Origin: JAUILA01 sp964563925
GTDB lineage: Bacteria; Bacteroidota; Bacteroidia; Cytophagales; Cyclobacteriaceae
DNA: 61,499 nt
Assembly: GCA_964563925.1 (NCBI GenBank)
Contig: CAZLZD010000026.1
Location: forward strand, 1 to 61,499
Direction: 5' to 3'
The translations under genes were made by a program, and so were the position numbers. This document shows positions 35,600 through 45,271 of this stretch, one piece after another; the stretch's first letter is position 1, and the number at the start of each line of letters is the position of its first letter. The notes below the pieces were generated by a model, which saw only the letters and a list, made by a program, of their open reading frames with translations, was not told where the DNA came from and ran no database searches.

Positions 35600-36877
35600 A
35601 TGCAAAGAGACGAAAAGATTTTCAACCTTATTGAAAAAGAAAAACAGCGTCAGATTTCCGGCATTGAGCTTATCGCATCTGAAAACTTCGCCTCTCCGCA
35701 GGTGATAGAGGCCATGGGCAGTGTGCTAACCAATAAGTACGCAGAAGGCCTACCGGGAAAACGATATTATGGGGGGTGCGAGGTCGTTGACCAGGTGGAG
35801 CAGCTCGCCATAGACCGGGCCAAAGAATTATTCGGGGCGACCTGGGCTAACGTACAACCGCACAGCGGCGCCCAGGCCAATGCTGCCGTAATGCTTGCCG
35901 TTTTGAATAAAGGCGATAAAATACTGGGGTTTGACCTCTCACACGGCGGTCACCTGACCCATGGATCACCGGTTAATTTTTCCGGAAAGCTTTACCAGCC
36001 CCTGTTTTATGGGGTGGAGGAATCTTCCGGACTCATTGACTTTGACCACGTGGCAGAAATTGCCAGGAAAGAAAAACCCAAGCTTATCATCTGCGGTGCC
36101 TCGGCCTACAGCCGTGACTGGGATTACAAGCGACTCAGGGAGGCAGCCGATGAAACCGGAGCCTTGCTGCTCGCCGATATTTCACATCCTTCGGGTCTGA
36201 TCGCCCGCGGACTCCTGAATGACCCGCTTGAATATTGTCACATCGTTACCACCACAACCCATAAAACCCTGCGGGGACCGCGCGGGGGGATGATTATGGT
36301 AGGTGAGGATTTTGATAACCCCTGGGGCCTCAAAACACCCAAGGGCGCCTTACGGAAAATCTCTTCCCTGCTTGATTCCGGCGTTTTCCCGGGTACCCAG
36401 GGCGGTCCGCTGGAGCATGTGATTGCCGCGAAGGCGGTGGCTTTCGGGGAAGCCCTCAGCGAAGACTTCATGACGTACGCCGTACAGGTGGTGAAAAATG
36501 CCCGGGCCATGGCGGGGCATTTTATGGATAAAGGCTATAAGGTCATCAGTGGCGGAACAGACAACCACATGATGCTTATTGATCTGAGGGCTAAGAACCT
36601 CACCGGGAAAATTGCAGAAAATGCACTCGGTAAGGCTGACATTACCATCAACAAAAACATGGTACCCTTTGATACCGAAAGCCCCTTCGTCACCTCGGGC
36701 ATGCGTGTAGGTACCGCAGCGGTCACCACCCGTGGCATGAAAGAGTCTGACATGGAAAAGGTGGTCTCCTATATCGACCGGGTACTTATGAACCCGGATG
36801 ACGAGGCGGTACTTGAACAGACCCGGAAAGAGATCAATGAGTGGATGAACCATTTCCCGCTTTATAACGTAGATTAG
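35600..36877 (+). CDS. glyA: Serine hydroxymethyltransferase
   Basis: A 425-aa PLP enzyme that interconverts serine and glycine with tetrahydrofolate. Visible are ELIASENFASPQV, the cofactor-binding LSHGGHLTHG (113-122), D193 in LADISHPSGL, and the Schiff-base K222 in TTTHKTLRGPRGG. The length is normal for bacterial GlyA. It heads an operon with tatC (4-bp gap) and rpiB (1-bp overlap). The upstream inverted repeats could regulate it. Confidence 0.98.
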   Translation: MQRDEKIFNLIEKEKQRQISGIELIASENFASPQVIEAMGSVLTNKYAEGLPGKRYYGGCEVVDQVEQLAIDRAKELFGATWANVQPHSGAQANAAVMLAVLNKGDKILGFDLSHGGHLTHGSPVNFSGKLYQPLFYGVEESSGLIDFDHVAEIARKEKPKLIICGASAYSRDWDYKRLREAADETGALLLADISHPSGLIARGLLNDPLEYCHIVTTTTHKTLRGPRGGMIMVGEDFDNPWGLKTPKGALRKISSLLDSGVFPGTQGGPLEHVIAAKAVAFGEALSEDFMTYAVQVVKNARAMAGHFMDKGYKVISGGTDNHMMLIDLRAKNLTGKIAENALGKADITINKNMVPFDTESPFVTSGMRVGTAAVTTRGMKESDMEKVVSYIDRVLMNPDDEAVLEQTRKEINEWMNHFPLYNVD

Positions 36878-36881
36878 CACC

Positions 36882-37727
36882 GTGGCCGCACCATTAGATC
36901 AGCCTGTAGAGAAGGAAATGTCCTTTATTGATCACCTTGAGGAATTAAGGTGGCATCTGGTGCGGGCCATTATTGCCATTCTGGTAATCAGTATCGGGAT
37001 TTTCATGGCTAAGGACCTGGTGTGGGACACCATCATTTTCGGGCCGGCACGGGCCAATTTTGTGACCTGGCGGCTGCTTTGTAAAATGGGAGAATGGGTA
37101 AACTCCGATGCCCTGTGCATTGAAAATATCCCTTTCCTTATCCAGAGCCGGAAAATGACCGGCCAGTTTACCATGCATATCACCTCTTCCTTTGTAATCG
37201 GCCTGATAGTTTCGTTTCCCTATGTATTCTGGGAGATATGGCGATTTATAAAACCAGGCCTGTATCCGAAGGAACGAAACAGGTCAAGGGGTGCGGTGCT
37301 GTATGTGGCCATTCTTTTTATGTTAGGCGTGTCCTTTGGCTATTTTGTCATGTCGCCCCTGGCGGTTAATTTCCTTTCCACCTACCAGGTAAGTGAGCTC
37401 GTGACCAATGAGTTTGATATTACCTCCTACGTCTCGACGGTTACTATGCTCGTGATGGGAAGCGGCATCCTGTTTCAGCTGCCCATTGTGGTGTATTTTC
37501 TGACAACGGTCGGACTGGTCACACCGGCACTGATGCGCACCTACCGTAAACATGCCATTGTTGTTATCCTGATCATGGGAGCCCTTCTCACCCCGCCAGA
37601 TCCATTGAGCCAGGTTTTAATTGCCATACCATTGTTTGGCCTTTATCAATTCAGTATTTTCATCTCCGGACGTGTACTGAAGCGTCAGCAGAAAAGAGAA
37701 TTAAGAGCACTCAAAAAAGAAGAATAA
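36882..37727 (+). CDS. tatC: Sec-independent protein translocase subunit TatC
   Basis: A 281-aa inner-membrane protein with six transmembrane helices. The signature MSFIDHLEELRWHLVRAI (13-30) and the periplasmic FGYFVMSPLAVNFLSTYQ segment identify TatC, the receptor for twin-arginine signal peptides. As in other Bacteroidota, the loop after TM1 is enlarged (about 55-100, with two Cys). tatA is not in the window. The start is taken as GTG 36882; ATG 36918, twelve codons in, is an alternative. The stop shares one base with the rpiB ATG. Confidence 0.95.
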   Translation: MAAPLDQPVEKEMSFIDHLEELRWHLVRAIIAILVISIGIFMAKDLVWDTIIFGPARANFVTWRLLCKMGEWVNSDALCIENIPFLIQSRKMTGQFTMHITSSFVIGLIVSFPYVFWEIWRFIKPGLYPKERNRSRGAVLYVAILFMLGVSFGYFVMSPLAVNFLSTYQVSELVTNEFDITSYVSTVTMLVMGSGILFQLPIVVYFLTTVGLVTPALMRTYRKHAIVVILIMGALLTPPDPLSQVLIAIPLFGLYQFSIFISGRVLKRQQKRELRALKKEE

Positions 37728-38155
37728 TGACCATTGCCATTGGGGCCGATCATGCAGGTTACGATTACAAACAGCGTATCATCGCTTACCTTCAGAATAT
37801 GGGCCATAAAGTGAAGGATTTTGGTGCTCATTCTGCCGATTCGGTCGATTACCCTGACTTTGCACATCCCGTTGCAAGGGCCATAGATGGTAAAGAATTT
37901 GCCATGGGTATCCTGATCTGCGGCAGCGCCAACGGCGTGGCCATGACCGCCAATAAACATGCTTCGGTCCGGGCTGCGATCTGCTGGAATGAAGAACTTG
38001 CCAGCCTTGCCCGACATCACAACAATGCCAATATTGTCTGTATACCCGCACGTTTCATCTCCTATGTTTTGTCAGAGAAGATTGTAAATACGTTTCTACA
38101 GGAGCAATTTGAGGGAGGCCGCCATCAGCGTCGGGTGGACAAGGTCAGTTGCTAA
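37727..38155 (+). CDS. rpiB: Ribose 5-phosphate isomerase B
   Basis: A 142-aa protein. It interconverts ribose 5-phosphate and ribulose 5-phosphate. The motif IGADHAGYDYK (5-15), the catalytic C65 in ILICGSANG, and MTANKH support RpiB. The phosphate-binding loop reads GSANG, where GSGNG or GTGIG is usual, a minor change. The ATG overlaps the tatC stop by one base. The stop overlaps the convergent membrane-protein gene by 4 bp. Confidence 0.95.
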   Translation: MTIAIGADHAGYDYKQRIIAYLQNMGHKVKDFGAHSADSVDYPDFAHPVARAIDGKEFAMGILICGSANGVAMTANKHASVRAAICWNEELASLARHHNNANIVCIPARFISYVLSEKIVNTFLQEQFEGGRHQRRVDKVSC

Positions 38156-39561
38156 TCTGCCAGTCGCTGGTACATACCAGGCCTGATCTGTTCAAACTGC
38201 TGCCTGAGACCCGGCATCTTTTCAAACACACCGTTCATAAGTCCTTCCGGATCCACAATAAGCTCCGGCATGTCATCAGCAAAGCCATTTGATATCCTTG
38301 TGAGGTTGTCATAATACCCCGGATTGGCAAATAATTCATTCGACAGATGAAAATCCAGGAACGGTGATGCGGTGGTTGCGTTCCGGTAAAGGGTTAAATC
38401 GGGCGAGAGTACCAGGATGGCCTTGCCCGCGGTGGCCTCTGACGGTTCATTCTCCACAATATACGCATCGGTCTCAATGTAGTCTGAGGTCACAAACCAC
38501 GAAAAGGCCGTACCAAGGTTAAAAAAAACAGGCCCGGCAAGAAACAGGAGGAATATGATCTCGGCGATCCATTTTTTGCGAAAGGAGAAAAAATAATGAC
38601 TTATAAAAAATGCCGCGGGGGGGAGAAAGAAAATCAGGTTAACCGGCGCTATCTCCTTTACAAAGAATACATACAGGGCACCCACCAGCAGCCACAGGAT
38701 CATGAACTGACTCAGGTTTGACTGGAATACGGTCAGGCGGACACCCTGGATCACACGGATAATGCCCCCAAGAATGAAGAAAATCGGGAGGGCAAAAAGA
38801 ATCAGTAATTCAAGCCATCCGAAGTAATGGGTGACAGGATATTCGAAAAAGGAGAATACGAATTGGCGCAGCACTTCTTTTAGCCGGCCGGTAAACATGT
38901 AATACATAATCGCCAGTATCACCGGCAGAATCATGCCGTACAGAAAAAGCAGGTAACGCCGCGGGACGGTCCCGGTAAAAAACAAAAACCCCAGCAGGAT
39001 CAGCGGTACCACCAAAATGTAGGGAAGGTAAAACATTACCGCAACCCCCAGGTGCAACCCTATGTAGAGTAATTGTTCGTCACGTTTCGCCTTCAGTTCC
39101 ATATGTTCAAAAACCCCACCAACGGCGATAATCACAAAGGTAAGTCCGAGTACAGCCGGCGACAGACTGAACATATCAAAGAACCAGGACATCAGCACAC
39201 CGTAAGCCACACCCGGGATATAGGTATTTTCTTCGAATGCCTTGTTGATCAGGAGAATCTTGTTAAACAGGAAACACTGGACAGAGACCACGATCAGTGA
39301 AATGATCTGCCAGGCAAGCTGTGACCGTCCGAACAGTACGTCGATCACGCCGTAGACAGCAGCGGAAAACGGACCTGTTTTGGTCCAAATTTCGCTGTAC
39401 AGCCTGAACCCATTGGCCATTCGCTCCCCGACAAGCTGGTTGTACAATTCGGGGTAGGTAAGAAACTGGTCCGAGAGCATGACCGGCAGGCGCAAAACGA
39501 GCATCAGCACAAACAGCACGATCAGCCTGTACGGATCGTTGATTCGGAAATACTTGAGCAA
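38152..39561 (-). CDS. Polytopic membrane protein, possible GT-C-type glycosyltransferase relative
   Basis: A 469-aa protein with about ten transmembrane segments and a soluble C-terminal domain (about 375-469). The N-terminal stretch YPELYNQLVGERMANGFRLY followed by SEIWTKTGPFSAAVYG resembles the first periplasmic loop of GT-C polyprenyl-phosphate-sugar transferases (G..lY...W....P pattern). The usual catalytic Asp-Glu is not seen, only Pro-Glu. I do not recognise the family with certainty. The likely start is TTG, since the first in-frame codon that fits the hydrophobic N-terminus is at 39561. It converges on rpiB with a 4-bp overlap. Confidence 0.6.
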   Translation of the reverse strand: MLKYFRINDPYRLIVLFVLMLVLRLPVMLSDQFLTYPELYNQLVGERMANGFRLYSEIWTKTGPFSAAVYGVIDVLFGRSQLAWQIISLIVVSVQCFLFNKILLINKAFEENTYIPGVAYGVLMSWFFDMFSLSPAVLGLTFVIIAVGGVFEHMELKAKRDEQLLYIGLHLGVAVMFYLPYILVVPLILLGFLFFTGTVPRRYLLFLYGMILPVILAIMYYMFTGRLKEVLRQFVFSFFEYPVTHYFGWLELLILFALPIFFILGGIIRVIQGVRLTVFQSNLSQFMILWLLVGALYVFFVKEIAPVNLIFFLPPAAFFISHYFFSFRKKWIAEIIFLLFLAGPVFFNLGTAFSWFVTSDYIETDAYIVENEPSEATAGKAILVLSPDLTLYRNATTASPFLDFHLSNELFANPGYYDNLTRISNGFADDMPELIVDPEGLMNGVFEKMPGLRQQFEQIRPGMYQRLAD

Positions 39562-39688
39562 TTCGTTATCTTTTAAGTTACCGGGATAAAAATTTCAGCC
39601 TACCCGGGCAGCCAGTGTTTCTCATGAAACGTACGGCTAAAGTAAAGGTATAGTAACGATAAAATTAAATTTAAATATCATATTTGTA

Positions 39689-40069
39689 ATGATGAATGAA
39701 AGCAAAAGACAGCAAAAATTCTCCCGTCTGCTTCAAAAAGACCTGAGCGACATAATCCATAAGGACAAGATGGGGATATTCGGAGCTGCGTTTGTCACGG
39801 TCGCAGCGGTAAATGTGAGTCCTGATCTGAGTGTGGCAAGAGTTTACCTCAGCATGTTCATGAATGACAAGGAAGCGTTGCTGGACAAGATCAATCATCA
39901 CAAAAGCGAGATACGCAGGGAGCTTGGTAACAAAATCGGAAAACAGGTACGAATTGTTCCGGAGCTCTATTTTTACATCGACGAGCTGGAAGAACGGGCA
40001 GCGCGGATTGACAAGATCATTGACGACTTGAACATCCCGCCGGCCGGGGATAACCAGGAAGATAACTGA
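39689..40069 (+). CDS. rbfA: Ribosome-binding factor A
   Basis: A 126-aa KH-fold protein that helps mature the 30S subunit and is needed in the cold. The N-terminus SKRQQKFSRLLQKDLSDII, then VTVAAVNVSPDLSVARVYLSMF and ELYFYIDELEERAARIDKII, fit RbfA. A second ATG directly follows the first. It precedes the LolC/E-type permease gene by 4 bp, a pairing common in Bacteroidota. The 127-bp upstream gap is AT-rich and has a near -7 box (CATATTTG). Confidence 0.94.
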   Translation: MMNESKRQQKFSRLLQKDLSDIIHKDKMGIFGAAFVTVAAVNVSPDLSVARVYLSMFMNDKEALLDKINHHKSEIRRELGNKIGKQVRIVPELYFYIDELEERAARIDKIIDDLNIPPAGDNQEDN

Positions 40070-40073
40070 CGCA

Positions 40074-41300
40074 TTGAACCTTCCATTTTTCATTGCACGT
40101 AAATATTTCCGTTCAAAGCGAAAGCGGAATTTCATCAATATCATTTCGATCATTTCCATGCTGATCGTGGCGGTCTGTACGGCTGCACTCATCATTGTAT
40201 TGTCGGTTTTTAATGGTTTGGAGGACCTGCTTCGCAGTCTTTACAATGCCTTTGACCCGGAAATCAAGATCGAGCTTAAAGAAGGAAAATCATTTGTATA
40301 TGATGATTCGCTGCAGTCAGTTGTTTCGTCGGTGGAAGGAGTAGACATCATCACCGAAGTGATCGAGGACTATGCGTATGTGAAATACCGGGATGCCGAT
40401 ATTGTGGTGACCATTAAAGGCGTGAGTGAGAACTTCCTGGAACAGCGACGCATCGATTCGGCCATCGTGGCTGGCGACCTCAAGCTTCAGGAAGACGGCA
40501 TCAATTATGCCATTATTGGCCGGGGAATCCAGTTTGCATTATCCATCATGCCGGGTTCCGACCTCTACCCGCTCCAGGTTTTCTATATCAAAGATGTAAA
40601 TACCTCTTCCCTGGAATCGCCGGCGAATCTCTACAGCAGGAAAAGTATCCTCCCCGGCAGTGTATTCGCTATCGAAAAGAATTACGACGAGAACTATATG
40701 TTTGTCCCCCTTGAATTTGCCCGCGACCTTCTGGATTACGGGAATAAGCGAACTGCTCTTGAGGTGAAGGTATCGGAGGGGTATAAGGTGGAGAATGTCA
40801 AGGAAAACCTGACCTCACAACTTGGTCAGACATTCCGGGTCAGGGACAACGAAGAGCAGCATCAGGATTTATACAAGCTCCTTAACCTGGAGAAACTGTT
40901 TGTATTTATTGCTTTCTCTTTTATCCTGGCCGTAGGATCCATCAATATATTCTTTGCCCTGACCATGCTGGCAATCGACAAAAAGAAGGACATCTCGGTA
41001 TTATATGCCATGGGCGCAAACAACACGCTGGTTCGCCGGATATTTCTTGCCGAAGGAGCGATCATCAGCCTGGGCGGTTCAATGATCGGGTTGCTGGCGG
41101 GGGCACTCATTTGCTGGTTGCAGCAATCTTACGGCATTGTATCGATGGGAATGGAAACTGCGGTGCTCGAAAACTATCCGGTCGTCATGAAATGGCAGGA
41201 TTTTGCCTATACCGGCCTGAGTCTTATCCTGATTACCCTGGCCATTTCCTATCGTCCGGCCATCATTGCCACGCGTTTTCAGACCGCTCAAAACCTGTAG
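40074..41300 (+). CDS. LolC/E-like ABC transporter permease (FtsX/MacB fold)
   Basis: A 408-aa inner-membrane protein. TM1 is near 22-45 (NIISIISMLIVAVCTAALIIVLSVF), then a periplasmic domain (about 50-275), and three more TM segments at the C-terminus (FIAFSFILAVGSINIFFALTM; GGSMIGLLAGALICWL; YTGLSLILITLAISY). This is the LolC/LolE layout, so it may extract lipoproteins for delivery to the outer membrane. The matching ATPase LolD is not in the window. The start is TTG, 4 bp after the rbfA stop. Confidence 0.85.
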   Translation: MNLPFFIARKYFRSKRKRNFINIISIISMLIVAVCTAALIIVLSVFNGLEDLLRSLYNAFDPEIKIELKEGKSFVYDDSLQSVVSSVEGVDIITEVIEDYAYVKYRDADIVVTIKGVSENFLEQRRIDSAIVAGDLKLQEDGINYAIIGRGIQFALSIMPGSDLYPLQVFYIKDVNTSSLESPANLYSRKSILPGSVFAIEKNYDENYMFVPLEFARDLLDYGNKRTALEVKVSEGYKVENVKENLTSQLGQTFRVRDNEEQHQDLYKLLNLEKLFVFIAFSFILAVGSINIFFALTMLAIDKKKDISVLYAMGANNTLVRRIFLAEGAIISLGGSMIGLLAGALICWLQQSYGIVSMGMETAVLENYPVVMKWQDFAYTGLSLILITLAISYRPAIIATRFQTAQNL

Positions 41301-41420
41301 GCACCCGTCTTAATTCTGTTTATTCGTCTGATAATCCTTCCTGACAGCTGATTTTTGATGCAATCTGTGAGAATTATTTTACTATTTTCTTAATTTGGTC
41401 TCTTTGGTTTTGTAAAATCT

Positions 41421-44351
41421 ATGAAAGTTTCTGCCGCCCAGCCTTTCCAGATCATATATTCCCTGTATCAGCATGAGTATCTGGGGTACATGTTCGAATC
41501 CTTTGTGGTGCACCTGGATGATAACGGTAAATTAACCCTCCAGCACCAGAATATCTCTTCCAAGAATGCCCCTGAATTTGAGCATGGGCTTGATGACACA
41601 GATTTCAAGCTCATTGAGATCATGGATTCGATGCAGCAGGATTCGGTGGTTAAGCATTTCAACAAGAAAAATATGCGGGCCGAGGATTTCTTCCTGAAAG
41701 TGTACGACCCGGAGAAAGGAAATAAGTCGCTGCAGCTTGAGATTAATCATTATATGGAGCGCCGGCGTGCGGCCATCCTGGAAATGCTTGCCGGCAAGCG
41801 GGTATTTGAAATGGGCAATGACGGCGAGCCGGCCTGGAAGGAAATTATCGTACAGGAGGAAAAGGCAACCGTGTTATTCCATTTCCGTCGTAATGAGGAT
41901 AATACCCATTATTTTCCGACCCTGAAACACAAAGGTGAGAAACTCGATTTCCAGTATAAGTCGGCCTACCTGGTCTGTATGGAACCGGCGTGGATGGTGT
42001 TGGGCGGTAAACTGTATTCGTTCGAAAAGAATGTGGATGGCAAGAAAATCCAGCCTTTCCTGAACAAAAAGTTCATTATCATCCCCAAGAATATGGAGGA
42101 GACCTACTATAATAAATTTGTAGCTCCTCTCATCGCCAGCTTCGATGTGTACGCCAAAGGGTTCTCCATTAACACCGAGCAATACGAACCGAAACCCCTG
42201 CTTTCGTTTTCCGAGGTGGCTGCCAACAAGCCACTGACTGTTTTTAAGAACAACGGGAACGGACAGTCAGACCCGGAGGAACACGGGAAATTGTTGTTTG
42301 AACTGGGTTTTAAATACGGTCCGTATAAATTCAAGGCCGACAACGTCGGTGAAGTCAGTGTTACGGTTGAGAAGACCGGGGACGATTACATCTTTCACCG
42401 GGTGAAACGCCTTCAGCATGAGGAAAAGAAGATACTGAATTTCCTCAGGGAAACCGGACTGGAGGTGAGGCATTCTAAGGCGGTCCTGCCGAAGACACGG
42501 GCGTTTGCCTGGATGGATGAACACCGGGAGGCCCTAAAGGAAATGAACTTTGAGCTTCTTCAGAAGGACCGCAGTGAAAAGAAGTATTTTATCGGCAAGT
42601 ACCACATTGATATTGAGGTACGGGAGAATATTGACTGGTTTGACATTCACGCTACCATAAAATTCGGGGAGTTTGAGATTCCATTCCAGACCATCCGCAA
42701 ATACATTCTCAAAAAGAAAATGGAATTCACCCTTCCTAATGGAGAGATTGCCGTAATTCCTGATTCGTGGGTACAGGAATACGCCGAGCTGTTTGCTTTC
42801 AGTGAGGAAGGTGATGAAGGAGAAAGCAAGCTGAAAAAGCATCACCTGGCACTGGTACAGGACCTGAATGCCGGTAACCTGGCCCGGGTGACCATGAGCC
42901 GAAAGCTTGAGTCACTGCGCGATTTCAACGGGATGGACGAGGCAGAGGTGCCTTCACGTTTTAAAGGTTCCCTCCGGCCCTATCAGAAAGCCGGATTCGA
43001 CTGGCTCATTTTCCTGAACTCCTACCGCTTTGGCGGTTGCCTGGCCGATGACATGGGACTGGGTAAAACCGTTCAGACCCTTGCATTTCTGCAGTATTTG
43101 AAAGAAAACGGGCAAACCGGTCCTTCACTACTGGTCATGCCCACCTCACTGGTGTATAACTGGGAGAAGGAGGCAAAGAAATTTACGCCTAAACTGAAGG
43201 TGTTTACCTACACCGGCACAAACAGGGAGAAAAACCCTGAAAAATTTTCCAAATACGACCTCATCCTGACCTCATACGGTATCGTGCGCCTTGATGTGGA
43301 TATGCTCAGGGAATTCTATTTTAACTACATCATTCTGGACGAGTCGCAGGCCATCAAAAATCCGTCTTCAAATATTGCCAAGGCGGTAAATAAGCTCACT
43401 TCGCGGGGACGGCTTATTCTGACCGGTACTCCCCTGGAAAACAGCACGATGGATTTGTGGAGCCAGATGAATTTTATCAATAAGGGACTACTTGGTCAGC
43501 AGAGTTATTTCAAAAATGAATTCCTGAACCCGATCGAAAAGAAAGGGGATGAAGACAAGATCAGGAAGTTAAATGCCATGATCAAGCCATTTATCCTTCG
43601 GCGTCATAAATCCCAGGTGGCAACCGAACTCCCCGAAAAAGTTGAGAACGTGCAGCTATGCCGCCTCAGCAAGGACCAGGAGAAGGAATATGAGCAGGTT
43701 AAAACCTATTATCGCGAAAAGATCCTGGAGAATATAGAATCCCAGGGGCTGAATAAGTCGCAGCTGTTGCTCCTGCAGGGACTCACTAAATTGCGTCAGA
43801 TCGCGAATCACCCCAAGATGGTGAACCCCGATTACGACGGGGATTCCGGTAAGATGGAAGATGTCATCTTTATGCTGGATAATGCCATCCGGGATGATCA
43901 CAAGATATTAGTGTTCAGCCAGTTTGTCAAACACCTGAGTATTCTCGCCAACCACCTCAAGGAGGAGAATATAGACTTTGCCTACCTGGATGGCTCCACG
44001 AAGAATCGACAGAAACAGGTCGACCGTTTTCAGGATGACCCCAACCTGAGGGTATTTCTGATATCCCTGAAAGCGGGGGGACTGGGCCTGAACCTCACCA
44101 AGGCGGATTATGTATTTATCCTGGACCCGTGGTGGAACCCTGCCATTGAGGCGCAGGCGGTGGACAGAGCCCACCGGATCGGCCAGGAAAACAAGGTATT
44201 CACCTACAAATTCATCACCAAGGATACGGTGGAAGAAAAGATCCTGGCGCTGCAAAAGAGAAAGAGAAAGCTGGCCGAAGAGCTGATCACTACCGAAGAA
44301 AGTTTCGTTAAATCGCTCAATACGGAAGATATCCAGTCACTGCTCAGCTAA
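41421..44351 (+). CDS. SNF2-family DEAD/DEAH-like ATPase with large N-terminal domain
   Basis: A 976-aa protein. The C-terminal half is a Swi2/Snf2 engine: LRPYQKAGFDWL (Q-motif area), Walker A DDMGLGKTVQTL (near 542-553), Walker B ILDESQAIKN (near 638), RLILTGTPLENS, LKAGGLGLNLTKADYV, and the arginine finger QAVDRAHRIGQ. The first 520 residues are a Bacteroidota-type extension of unknown fold without zinc-binding Cys clusters. Such proteins remodel protein-DNA or RNA polymerase-DNA complexes. No nuclease or methyltransferase is adjacent, so a defence role has no support. It converges on the acyltransferase gene with a 4-bp overlap. Confidence 0.9.
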   Translation: MKVSAAQPFQIIYSLYQHEYLGYMFESFVVHLDDNGKLTLQHQNISSKNAPEFEHGLDDTDFKLIEIMDSMQQDSVVKHFNKKNMRAEDFFLKVYDPEKGNKSLQLEINHYMERRRAAILEMLAGKRVFEMGNDGEPAWKEIIVQEEKATVLFHFRRNEDNTHYFPTLKHKGEKLDFQYKSAYLVCMEPAWMVLGGKLYSFEKNVDGKKIQPFLNKKFIIIPKNMEETYYNKFVAPLIASFDVYAKGFSINTEQYEPKPLLSFSEVAANKPLTVFKNNGNGQSDPEEHGKLLFELGFKYGPYKFKADNVGEVSVTVEKTGDDYIFHRVKRLQHEEKKILNFLRETGLEVRHSKAVLPKTRAFAWMDEHREALKEMNFELLQKDRSEKKYFIGKYHIDIEVRENIDWFDIHATIKFGEFEIPFQTIRKYILKKKMEFTLPNGEIAVIPDSWVQEYAELFAFSEEGDEGESKLKKHHLALVQDLNAGNLARVTMSRKLESLRDFNGMDEAEVPSRFKGSLRPYQKAGFDWLIFLNSYRFGGCLADDMGLGKTVQTLAFLQYLKENGQTGPSLLVMPTSLVYNWEKEAKKFTPKLKVFTYTGTNREKNPEKFSKYDLILTSYGIVRLDVDMLREFYFNYIILDESQAIKNPSSNIAKAVNKLTSRGRLILTGTPLENSTMDLWSQMNFINKGLLGQQSYFKNEFLNPIEKKGDEDKIRKLNAMIKPFILRRHKSQVATELPEKVENVQLCRLSKDQEKEYEQVKTYYREKILENIESQGLNKSQLLLLQGLTKLRQIANHPKMVNPDYDGDSGKMEDVIFMLDNAIRDDHKILVFSQFVKHLSILANHLKEENIDFAYLDGSTKNRQKQVDRFQDDPNLRVFLISLKAGGLGLNLTKADYVFILDPWWNPAIEAQAVDRAHRIGQENKVFTYKFITKDTVEEKILALQKRKRKLAEELITTEESFVKSLNTEDIQSLLS

Positions 44352-45196
44352 TCCGATTCACGCGAAAATTTCCAGCGTTTGTGACTCCAGAGGTATCCGG
44401 CAGGATCTTTTCTGATTACCTTTTCAAGTCCTTTTACATACGCTTCCAGAATTTCATGAGACCCTTTTTCATACGGCGGACGGGTAAGACTGCTGATCCT
44501 GACCTTGTAATGCCCCCGGCGGACCCGTTCCACATCGTGGAGATACGTGGGCGCATTCATGGCCTGGGTCAGAATCTCCGGTCCCATCACGAATGGTGTA
44601 TCCTGGTGAAGGAAAGTCGTCCAGTATTTCTGGCCCTTTCTTACCGGTCGCTGGTCGGCGAGTAATGTCAGTGCCTTGAAATCGCTGCGGGTACTGATCG
44701 TATGCTTTACAATCACACTTTTCTCGATCAGAATGGCCCCGAAATGGGTTCGGGATTCATTCATGTATTTTTCGAAGGCCTTGTTTTGCAGCCGCTGATA
44801 GGCTACCTCAAAAGGAAAGTTCATATGCAGTTTCGTGGCATGCAGCGCCCACTCCCAGTTGAACTGGTGGGAAGTGAGCAACACCACCGATTGCCTGTCC
44901 ATAATGTCTCTCTGGAGTTGTTCGTCATACTCCACCTCTACCCTTTCGGTAAGCTGGTTGTCATTCATATCAAGCACCTTAAGGGTTTCCACCGCATAAT
45001 CCGTAAACCGTGTATAGAATTCCCTGGTCAGGCTGCGCACCTCCTCTTCCGTTTTTTCAGGAAACGAATTCCGGATATTCTCCCTTACGGTCTTCTTCCT
45101 GTAGCCAGCCACATAGTACAGCACAACACTTAGCAGGGAAGACAAAAGATATAAAACACCCAGCGGGAGTTTGCCTAGAAGCCGAATGATAAACAT
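44348..45196 (-). CDS. Lipid A biosynthesis-type acyltransferase (LpxL/HtrB family)
   Basis: A 282-aa protein with an N-terminal membrane anchor (5-30). The catalytic HX4E motif is H110-QFNW-E115 in LLTSHQFNWEWA. The following ADQRPVRKGQKYWTTFLHQD and FVMGPEILTQA segments and the C-terminal YLWSHKRWKF complete the LpxL-type fold. It probably adds secondary acyl chains to lipid A, or acts on an aminolipid. A TATTTTTG box lies 4 nt before the ATG. The gene is divergent from the SDR gene, and 75 bp separate the start codons. Confidence 0.9.
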   Translation of the reverse strand: MFIIRLLGKLPLGVLYLLSSLLSVVLYYVAGYRKKTVRENIRNSFPEKTEEEVRSLTREFYTRFTDYAVETLKVLDMNDNQLTERVEVEYDEQLQRDIMDRQSVVLLTSHQFNWEWALHATKLHMNFPFEVAYQRLQNKAFEKYMNESRTHFGAILIEKSVIVKHTISTRSDFKALTLLADQRPVRKGQKYWTTFLHQDTPFVMGPEILTQAMNAPTYLHDVERVRRGHYKVRISSLTRPPYEKGSHEILEAYVKGLEKVIRKDPAGYLWSHKRWKFSRESD

Positions 45197-45200
45197 CCTG

Positions 45201-45208
45201 CAAAAATA
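45201..45208 (-). promoter_or_regulatory. Candidate -7 box, acyltransferase gene
   Basis: The minus strand reads TATTTTTG, then CAGG and the ATG. Box, spacer and start are identical to those of nadC. The transcript would begin at or next to the start codon. No -33 element is seen. Confidence 0.5.
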
Positions 45209-45259
45209 GAAAAACTATGCTTGTGGCCGTAATTTATCTGTCGGACCTGCTAATTATTG

Positions 45260-45267
45260 TATCTTTG
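45260..45267 (+). promoter_or_regulatory. Candidate -7 box, SDR gene
   Basis: TATCTTTG followed by GGCC and the ATG at 45272, again exactly 4 nt. It decides the start against an in-frame TTG at 45257, which lies upstream of the box. Confidence 0.5.
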
Positions 45268-45271
45268 GGCC

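Noticed and set aside
41421..44351. SNF2 gene as part of a phage-defence island
   Set aside because: Neighbours are housekeeping lipid and translocation genes; no nuclease, methylase or defence partner is seen.
45257..45271. Upstream TTG start for the SDR gene
   Set aside because: It overlaps the -7 box and adds residues not found in the SDR N-terminus.
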